A program made the translations under genes and the position numbers. From Desulfurococcales archaeon (GTDB lineage: Archaea; Thermoproteota; Thermoprotei_A; Sulfolobales; Acidilobaceae), in the NCBI GenBank assembly GCA_015521095.1, contig WAOU01000070.1:1-19532 (forward strand): DNA of 19,532 nucleotides. Reading direction: 5' to 3'. This document shows, piece after piece, positions 15,352 to 19,532 of this stretch. Position 1 is the first letter of the stretch; every line of letters starts with the position of its first letter. The notes below the pieces were generated by a model, which searched no databases, was not told the origin of the DNA, and saw only the letters and a list, made by a program, of their open reading frames with translations.

Positions 15352-16067
15352 TAACAATATGCTATCCTAGAATCGAGCCCGACTGTGTAAGGAGAAGGCT
15401 TTCAGCACTAGAAGCGCATGGTGTACAGTATATTTGTCCAGGTGGACGGTCGATCCTCCCGGCACTACATGGAGGCGAGCCACTGCGTATCCTGGGCAAA
15501 GGACATCTATCAGTAGTTGTTAAAGCATTACTAGATAACGAAATAGTTGCGCTCAAGATCCGGAGAACGGACTCGAAGAAGCCTTCACTTATAGAAGAAG
15601 CGCATCTACAGGAAAAAGCATCAATCGCCGGAGTAGCACCGAGACCATACGTGTATGAGAAGGATTTTATAGTAATGGAATATGTTGAAGGCGAGCCACT
15701 CATACACTACTTTGAAAAAGGCATGTTCACAGCAAAACATCTACGTGAGCTATTAGAAGCATCGTGGATACTGGATTCGATTGGTATACTTCATCGCGAG
15801 CTAACCCGACCTCACTATCACGTGTACTTCAAGGACTTCTCTTTCAAGGCCTTGATACTCGACTATGATAGTGCTATTCTAGGAACATGTGGTTCATTGA
15901 ACAAGGTTGCTTCATGGATTATTAGGAACCTTATAGGTTTTAGGACAAAAAACACTGAGGAACTTGTAAAGTTACTGTCTCGATACCGTAAGGAAAGATG
16001 TAGCAAGGAAATATACAATGAAATTAGCTCAATTATACTGACGAGCGTAGTTGGGTCCATAGGATGA
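15297..16067 (+). CDS. Predicted Ser/Thr protein kinase, COG2112 (RIO/Bud32-like)
   Basis: A 256-residue protein with a compact eukaryotic-like kinase fold. Seen in order: a Gly-containing loop GKGHLSVVV (67-75), the beta-3 lysine in VALKIRR (K87), a candidate helix-C glutamate within LIEEAHLQEKA, hinge FIVMEYVEGEPL (124-135), a catalytic loop ILHRELTRPHYHVYF in which the usual HRD aspartate is Glu, and DYD (189-191) in place of DFG. This pattern fits the archaeal COG2112 group; targets are unknown. The N-terminal 60 residues are extra. GGGGAG 5 nt before the ATG at 15297 favours that start; ATG 15315 (MDKVYIGD) is an alternative. Either start overlaps cca, so the gene should be co-transcribed with it. 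Confidence 0.8.
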   Translation: MRSDPCMDKVYIGDSRALITICYPRIEPDCVRRRLSALEAHGVQYICPGGRSILPALHGGEPLRILGKGHLSVVVKALLDNEIVALKIRRTDSKKPSLIEEAHLQEKASIAGVAPRPYVYEKDFIVMEYVEGEPLIHYFEKGMFTAKHLRELLEASWILDSIGILHRELTRPHYHVYFKDFSFKALILDYDSAILGTCGSLNKVASWIIRNLIGFRTKNTEELVKLLSRYRKERCSKEIYNEISSIILTSVVGSIG

Positions 16068-16091
16068 TTAAGGATAGGAATATAGGCTTAT

Positions 16092-16109
16092 ATGGATTCA
16101 GGGATCCAT
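16092..16109. other. Short inverted repeat between convergent genes
   Basis: ATGGAT and ATCCAT (16092-16097 and 16104-16109) flank TCAGGG in the 66-bp gap between the convergent kinase and zinc-ribbon genes. It could fold at the 3' ends of either transcript, but no T-run follows, so I do not call a terminator. Confidence 0.25.
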
Positions 16110-16133
16110 GGGCTTCGAGGAAAAACCCTTAGG

Positions 16134-16526
16134 TTATATTATATCTGTAGCAAGGGTGATGTCTTTCGTCAGATCCTTTTCGCCGACTAGGTTCTCTAAT
16201 AGCGATGGCTGCTTGATTCTCATTATTCTGCCGTCTACTCTATCGTAGATGAAGTTCTCGTCAAAGGTTTTCATCTTCATAACTACGACTTTTCTAGGAG
16301 TTATTCTTATCGGGTGCCCGCACCTTTCGCAGTAGATCGTGGTATTTGACGAGGATACACGTATGTCAAACTTTGCAAATGCTCGTATTGGCGAGGGAGC
16401 ACCGCTAAACTTATCTTTGTTATATTTGTCTCCTAGAACATAGCTTCCATAGATGTGTCCACAGTGTGGACACACGATGAATATTTGTCCTTTTTTTACT
16501 TGTTTGCTTGGCAAAACTATCACCAC
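16134..16526 (-). CDS. Zinc-ribbon protein of unknown function
   Basis: A 130-residue protein that I do not recognise. It has two cysteine knuckles, C19-x2-C22 (VCPHCGHIYG) and C66-x2-C69 (YCERCGHPIRI), which together can bind one zinc. A strand-rich part (KFDIRVSSSNTTI) lies between them. The C-terminal half is basic then mixed charge (PRKVVVMKMKTFDENFIYDRVDG), with no catalytic motif. The second ribbon half resembles those of nucleic-acid-binding or RNA-polymerase-associated proteins, but that is a loose resemblance. The start is GTG at 16524-16526; the next codon is also GTG. It has its own promoter region upstream, in the 270-bp gap shared with the tRNA-Pro gene. Confidence 0.7.
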   Translation of the reverse strand: MVIVLPSKQVKKGQIFIVCPHCGHIYGSYVLGDKYNKDKFSGAPSPIRAFAKFDIRVSSSNTTIYCERCGHPIRITPRKVVVMKMKTFDENFIYDRVDGRIMRIKQPSLLENLVGEKDLTKDITLATDII

Positions 16527-16798
16527 AACGCAGGAGCCGGTATTACCCTATTAGGGGTTTTCGGAATAAAGATTGTTTGTCATTTCTTTTCCAATGGAAA
16601 CTGATGGTAATACTAGATGCTTATATGGAGTCTAGGATTAAAAGTTTCTATTCTCAATACAATAGTATTACGGAAAACAGGAAAATAATACAAGTAACAT
16701 CTACCTATATATACGAAGTGGTATGACGGTGGGAAAAGAAACTTGCTCTAGACAAAAGACCTTTAATAACCCGATACAAAGAACAAGATCATGTGGAA
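16527..16798. other. Intergenic region with divergent promoters and an ORB-like palindrome
   Basis: A 272-bp A+T-rich stretch between the zinc-ribbon gene (-) and tRNA-Pro (+). It holds CTTTAATAA at 16761-16769, about 32 nt before the tRNA and well placed as its box A. It also holds TTTCCAATGGAAA at 16588-16600, a near-perfect palindrome like the core of archaeal mini-ORB origin sites. The 72-codon open frames here (from 16508 and 16723) lack coding character and one runs through the tRNA, so I annotate no gene. Confidence 0.45.
16588..16600. promoter_or_regulatory. Mini-ORB-like palindrome (single copy)
   Basis: TTTCCA-A-TGGAAA followed by CTGATGG. Archaeal origin boxes bound by Orc1/Cdc6 have a TTCCAnTGGAAAC-like core. 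One copy alone, without the G-rich flank, is weak evidence. Confidence 0.25.
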
Positions 16799-16920
<122 letters not shown>

Positions 16921-16977
16921 GTCTCCTCTCAAACTTTTTAAAGAGTCGCCGTACTCAATGGTTCAAGGTGCAAGAAT

Positions 16978-17235
16978 ATGAGTGAAGCTGCAAAGTTCGT
17001 GATAAAAGTCGGAGAAAAGGAAATAGAGCTAAACGAGGAGATACTAGCAATACTACACAAATATGTCAGAACCGATATGACGCTTGAGGACCTTACACGC
17101 CATCTTGGTCTAAGAAGTTGGGAAGAGGCCTATGAATTCATAAAGAAAGTCCCTGCATGGATCCTGTGGATACCTCCAACACTCTGGAAGACACTCAAAG
17201 AGATGAAAAGCGTACAGGAGGAATATGTTAAATAA
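16978..17235 (+). CDS. Small protein of unknown function
   Basis: An 85-residue protein that I cannot assign. It starts with a short strand pair (FVIKVGEKEIELNEE) followed by helices; MTLEDLTRHLGLRSWEEAYE (34-53) reads like a small helical, possibly helix-turn-helix-like domain. Next comes a striking aromatic and proline-rich patch, VPAWILWIPPTLWKTL (58-73), with three tryptophans. No signal peptide or membrane segment is present; the patch is too short and polar-flanked. AAGGTG lies 9 nt before the ATG as a ribosome binding site, and amino-acid use is normal, so it is probably a real gene. It has no clear operon partner: tRNA-Pro precedes it, and the structured gap follows. Confidence 0.7.
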   Translation: MSEAAKFVIKVGEKEIELNEEILAILHKYVRTDMTLEDLTRHLGLRSWEEAYEFIKKVPAWILWIPPTLWKTLKEMKSVQEEYVK

Positions 17236-17280
17236 GAGTCGAAAAACATTATTTCCATATCCACATGAATCCAATTAATG

Positions 17281-17370
17281 GCGATGAATGAGCGTTCCAG
17301 CCCCGAGCCCGTATCCCGGAGAAGAACTCTTTGTAGCTCGGGGCGATGAGGAATTCTCGCCCCTTATTGA
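17281..17370 (+). ncRNA. Candidate structured RNA with two competing helices
   Basis: A perfect 9-bp helix pairs 17300-17308 (GCCCCGAGC) with 17336-17344 (GCTCGGGGC) around a 27-nt loop. A second perfect 7-bp helix pairs 17340-17346 (GGGGCGA) with 17357-17363 (TCGCCCC). They share 17340-17344, so only one can form at a time. GGCGATGA occurs twice (17280-17287 and 17342-17349). I could not match this to SRP RNA, RNase P RNA, 5S rRNA, or a complete C/D or H/ACA box set. The strand is unproven; + is assumed from flanking genes. Confidence 0.4.
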
Positions 17371-17429
17371 GCCTTTAGATTTGAGGTCGTGAACCCTTTT
17401 ATTAACCCTACTTGGGCTCATTTATTTAC

Positions 17430-17506
17430 TTGAGTGAACCCCGGTCCCGTGCGAAGCCCGGACCCCGCGTAATCGGGGCTATATGTGCACGGGGCGGGTC
17501 ACTCCC
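17430..17506 (+). ncRNA. Candidate structured RNA: long irregular hairpin
   Basis: Nested pairings make one extended hairpin: GAGTGA (17432-17437) with TCACTC (17499-17504); CCC (17439-17441) with GGG (17496-17498); CCCGTGC (17446-17452) with GCACGGG (17487-17493); and a terminal CCCCG (17463-17467) with CGGGG (17474-17478) around loop CGTAAT. An asymmetric internal loop lies at 17453-17462 and 17479-17486. No ACA box follows at the distance required for an H/ACA guide. Strand unproven. Confidence 0.4.
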
Positions 17507-17578
17507 GGCCTAACTCATTACTTTTCAACAAAGACTATTTGAACTCATAATTATCCATGTGGCTTCTGGTGCGATGTA

Positions 17579-18355
17579 ATGGAGAAGTTCATAGTATTAT
17601 TAGGAACAGCGGGTGCTGGAAAATCAGTCCTGGCCTCGTTATTAAAAGAGCGTATAGAGTCATTTGGCGCATCCTCCATTATAGTTAACTTGGATCCAGC
17701 AGTAAAGAAGACTCCCTATGAGCCAAATGTTGATGCGAGAAATTACGTATCCTACGACGAGATTCTCTCGACCGGCCTAGGCCCTAATGCCTCGCTCATA
17801 GCTTCAGTAGATTCACTTGTCCTTCACGTAACCGAGATACGAGAAGAGATCTACTCATTTAAGGCAGATTACGTTATCATCGACACACCAGGCCAAATGG
17901 AAGTATTTGCTTATAGAATAGGTGGCCCAATGCTGATTAAGGCTATCATAGAGGATAATCCCGCAACAACAGTTTTTCTAATTGACGCATTGTTCTTCGA
18001 GGACCCGCTATCAATAGTTTCAGCATTATCGCTGGCTTCAAGCGTTGCTTTTAGATTCATGTATCCCCAGATAAATGTAGTAAGTAAATCCGACATACTC
18101 TTGCCCGAGATCGTAAGTGAAGTTCTGGAACGCTTAACTGAGGAAGGATTCCTTGAATCACTCATAGCAAAGAATACTGAGACTCCTGAGAGCACTAAGT
18201 ATATGGCACAGGGTATTGTGAGGGTACTCTATGATGCGGGCTTTATCGGAGACCTACTACCAGTCTCAGCATACGATATAGAAAGTATCGACAAGCTCTA
18301 TGGGAGGATTCAACAAGTCTTATCTGGTGGCGAAGACTATGCCGTGTATCGCTGA
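17579..18355 (+). CDS. GPN-loop GTPase
   Basis: A 258-residue archaeal GPN-loop GTPase, a homodimeric G protein; eukaryotic relatives help assemble and import RNA polymerase II. The P-loop is GTAGAGKS at 9-16, IIVNLDPAVKKTPY follows, the signature GPN is at 68-70 (GLGPNASL), and DTPGQMEVF (102-110) is the G3 motif. The G4 motif is SKSD (169-172) rather than NKxD, a conservative change seen in this family. LPVSAYDIESIDKLY near the C-terminus supplies the G5 region. The start ATG has CTGGTGCG about 9 nt upstream. Length is normal. It stands alone, with its own promoter at about 17546-17553. Confidence 0.95.
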   Translation: MEKFIVLLGTAGAGKSVLASLLKERIESFGASSIIVNLDPAVKKTPYEPNVDARNYVSYDEILSTGLGPNASLIASVDSLVLHVTEIREEIYSFKADYVIIDTPGQMEVFAYRIGGPMLIKAIIEDNPATTVFLIDALFFEDPLSIVSALSLASSVAFRFMYPQINVVSKSDILLPEIVSEVLERLTEEGFLESLIAKNTETPESTKYMAQGIVRVLYDAGFIGDLLPVSAYDIESIDKLYGRIQQVLSGGEDYAVYR

Positions 18356-18499
18356 ACCTAAGGGAATCTGCTTAAATAACCCCAGATAATACGATACAGT
18401 GCCGGGGCGCAGACCATTAGTTGGAATGAAGCGCGTAAAGCAGTTGCTCTGCAGAGAACCGAAAGAGGAGAACAACCCTGTACATAGGTGATAAATGGG
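18356..18499 (+). promoter_or_regulatory. Promoter and long leader of the coiled-coil gene
   Basis: CTTAAATAAC at 18371-18380 is a good box A; the predicted transcript would begin near 18402 and leave about 98 nt before the start codon, long for crenarchaea. The leader holds a small hairpin, GCAG-TTGCT-CTGC, at about 18444-18456. GGTGAT at 18487-18492 is the ribosome binding site. Confidence 0.4.
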
Positions 18500-19378
18500 T
18501 TGCAAGATGCAAGCATGGAGCAAACAGAGAAACAGCTACTACAGAAAGCGGATGAGCTTAGAGGAAAAATAATGGAAGTAAAGACACAGAGAAGACAACT
18601 TATAGACGAAGTAAAAAAGCTTAGGGATCAAAGACGCAAACTAATAGAACAGCGACGAACGATTGCAGCCAGACTAAGAGAAATACGGGCGAAAAGGCGA
18701 GAACTACTAGAGAAACTATCAACGTTAAGAGAAGAAAGGGACAAGGTCAGGGAAGAACTCTCACAGAAAACAGGACAATTGAGAGAACTACGGCAAATAG
18801 CAAGAAAGGAAGGCGACCTAGCAAAGATTAGCTTGAAAAAATTGCGGAGAAAACTAGAAGAGCTAGAATGGTATCAGATGACACGGGTTCTCCCACCAGA
18901 CGAGGAACGTAGACTTATTGAAAGAATATCTCGTTTAGAGGAGCTAATCGAAAAGGTTAGAAAAGCTAGAGAACAAGTACTGTCACTCATGGAGCTGGAG
19001 GCAGAGGTAAAGGCTCTGAGACTAAGACTCAAAGAAATAATTGACAACATGAATGAGATAAGGAACCAGATAGGCGAGATAAAGAAAGAGATACAGGAGC
19101 TATCGCCACAGTATGATGAGTTATCTAAGAAACTCGAGGAATTAACAGAGCAAATAAATGAGCGTAGCGAACTGATTGACGAATTATCCAAACAGCTGGA
19201 CACGCTCTACCAAGAATACAAGGACACTATGGTGAAGCTGAAGGAGATAAAGCTGGCCAAGCAGAAGGGTATACGGCTCGAAGAACTCGAGAAGAGGAGA
19301 GAGGAAATAAAGAAGAAGATGGAGAGAGGAGAGCCTCTGTCGTTCGAAGAGCTAAGAATACTATACGGAGAATTCTAA
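18500..19378 (+). CDS. Archaeal coiled-coil protein (COG1340-like)
   Basis: About 292 residues, almost wholly coiled coil: long Glu/Lys/Arg/Leu heptads for the first 100 residues, then a short break with LEELEWYQMTRVLPPDEERRL (about 118-138), and then further coils to near the C-terminus (GEPLSFEELRILYGEF). The EW..QT..L..EEE..L.E.I..LE block is what I recognise from archaeal COG1340 proteins, whose function is unknown. No membrane segment or ATPase motif is present, so it is not an SMC protein. In-frame starts are GTG 18488, TTG 18500 and ATG 18515; GGTGAT 7 nt before the TTG favours 18500. It may act as a scaffold, but nothing in the window indicates for what. Confidence 0.85.
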   Translation: MQDASMEQTEKQLLQKADELRGKIMEVKTQRRQLIDEVKKLRDQRRKLIEQRRTIAARLREIRAKRRELLEKLSTLREERDKVREELSQKTGQLRELRQIARKEGDLAKISLKKLRRKLEELEWYQMTRVLPPDEERRLIERISRLEELIEKVRKAREQVLSLMELEAEVKALRLRLKEIIDNMNEIRNQIGEIKKEIQELSPQYDELSKKLEELTEQINERSELIDELSKQLDTLYQEYKDTMVKLKEIKLAKQKGIRLEELEKRREEIKKKMERGEPLSFEELRILYGEF

Positions 19379-19480
19379 GCAGTACTATTAGTGTCGGGAC
19401 ACGTAGTCTAACAACGTTTTCCCTGTCTTAGAGGCCTCCTTGTCTTTCCACTATACGTCGATCAAAACGCCTAGGCTCGA

Positions 19481-19498
19481 TCTTTATATTGTTTATAG
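19481..19498 (+). promoter_or_regulatory. Box A for the gene at the right edge
   Basis: CTTTATATTGTTTATAG at about 19482-19498 is followed about 25-30 nt later by ATG at 19517, consistent with a nearly leaderless start. The stretch 19379-19480 before it shows no gene. Confidence 0.45.
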
Positions 19499-19516
19499 AC
19501 AAGAGACTAAATATCA

Positions 19517-19532
19517 ATGAATAATAACGTTA
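19517..19532 (+). CDS. Possible start of the next gene (partial)
   Basis: ATG at 19517 opens a frame that leaves the window after five codons (M-N-N-N-V). The only support is the well-spaced box A upstream; no product can be named. Confidence 0.3.

Larger units (their letters stand above)
17236..17578. other. 343-bp gene-free region with GC-rich self-complementary blocks
   Basis: No plausible coding frame. Two G+C-rich, self-complementary blocks (about 17281-17370 and 17430-17506) sit in A+T-rich surroundings, the usual appearance of structured RNA genes in hyperthermophiles. A direct repeat GTGAACCC occurs at 17389-17396 and 17434-17441. TATAATTA-like sequence at about 17546-17553 and GGTGCG before 17579 belong to the GPN GTPase gene. 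Confidence 0.6.

Noticed and set aside
17281..17349. Two GCGATGA sequences as C and C' boxes of a C/D guide RNA
   Set aside because: No CTGA D or D' box is found at the required spacing.
17389..17441. Direct repeat GTGAACCC (17389-17396 and 17434-17441) as a mobile-element or CRISPR sign
   Set aside because: Only two 8-bp copies, no regular spacers and no cas gene or transposase nearby.
17236..17578. SRP RNA, RNase P RNA or 5S rRNA in the gap
   Set aside because: The conserved cores (GGAAGGGAGCAG-type SRP helix 8, GGAAAGTCC and ACAGAA of RNase P, 5S loop sequences) are not present.

Overview
The window looks like a chromosomal segment of a hyperthermophilic crenarchaeon (Thermoprotei, probably Desulfurococcales-like). 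This is judged from an archaeal clamp loader (RfcS/RfcL), an Orc1/Cdc6 initiator, archaeal-only tRNA enzymes (archaeal CCA-adding enzyme, Trm-G10-type methylase, archease), a tRNA-Pro gene with an intron after position 37, GGTG-type ribosome binding sites, many GTG/TTG starts and very short intergenic gaps. I cannot name the genus. There is no sign of virus, plasmid, IS element or CRISPR array.

Layout. (1) 1-4803 is a replication and repair block: the 3' end of rfcS, rfcL on +, then on - a set of genes read leftward: nth (endonuclease III), a cysteine-rich THUMP-like protein, an Orc1/Cdc6 paralogue, a small winged-helix regulator and moaC. (2) 4867-7247: archease, a protein that looks like a zinc-site-less archaemetzincin, tRNA-Phe(GAA), a sugar-phosphate nucleotidyltransferase and a short TFS/RpoM-like zinc ribbon. 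(3) 7428-9358: two overlapping genes on -, the radical SAM enzyme AmrS (AmmeMemoRadiSam system) and, upstream of it, a paralogue that keeps the fold and the C-terminal zinc ribbon but has lost two of the three cluster cysteines. (4) 9427-16067 is an RNA-metabolism block: PRPP synthetase, tRNA G10 methylase and RNase Z on +; the UPF0201/UPF0200 pair on -; then ThpR, the CCA-adding enzyme and a COG2112-type kinase on +. (5) 16134-19378: a zinc-ribbon protein (-), tRNA-Pro(GGG) with intron, a small protein of unknown function, a roughly 340-bp gap carrying GC-rich self-complementary sequence (candidate noncoding RNA), a GPN-loop GTPase and an archaeal coiled-coil protein. A new promoter and start codon lie at the right edge.

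How the genes fit together. Most are housekeeping genes for information processing. A tRNA-maturation theme recurs: RNase Z, CCA addition, G10 methylation, ThpR phosphodiesterase, archease (partner of the RtcB ligase) and two tRNA genes. The least ordinary parts are the tandem AmrS/pseudo-AmrS pair, the apparent pseudo-archaemetzincin, the TFS-like protein lacking the cleavage domain, and the structured noncoding region 17281-17506.
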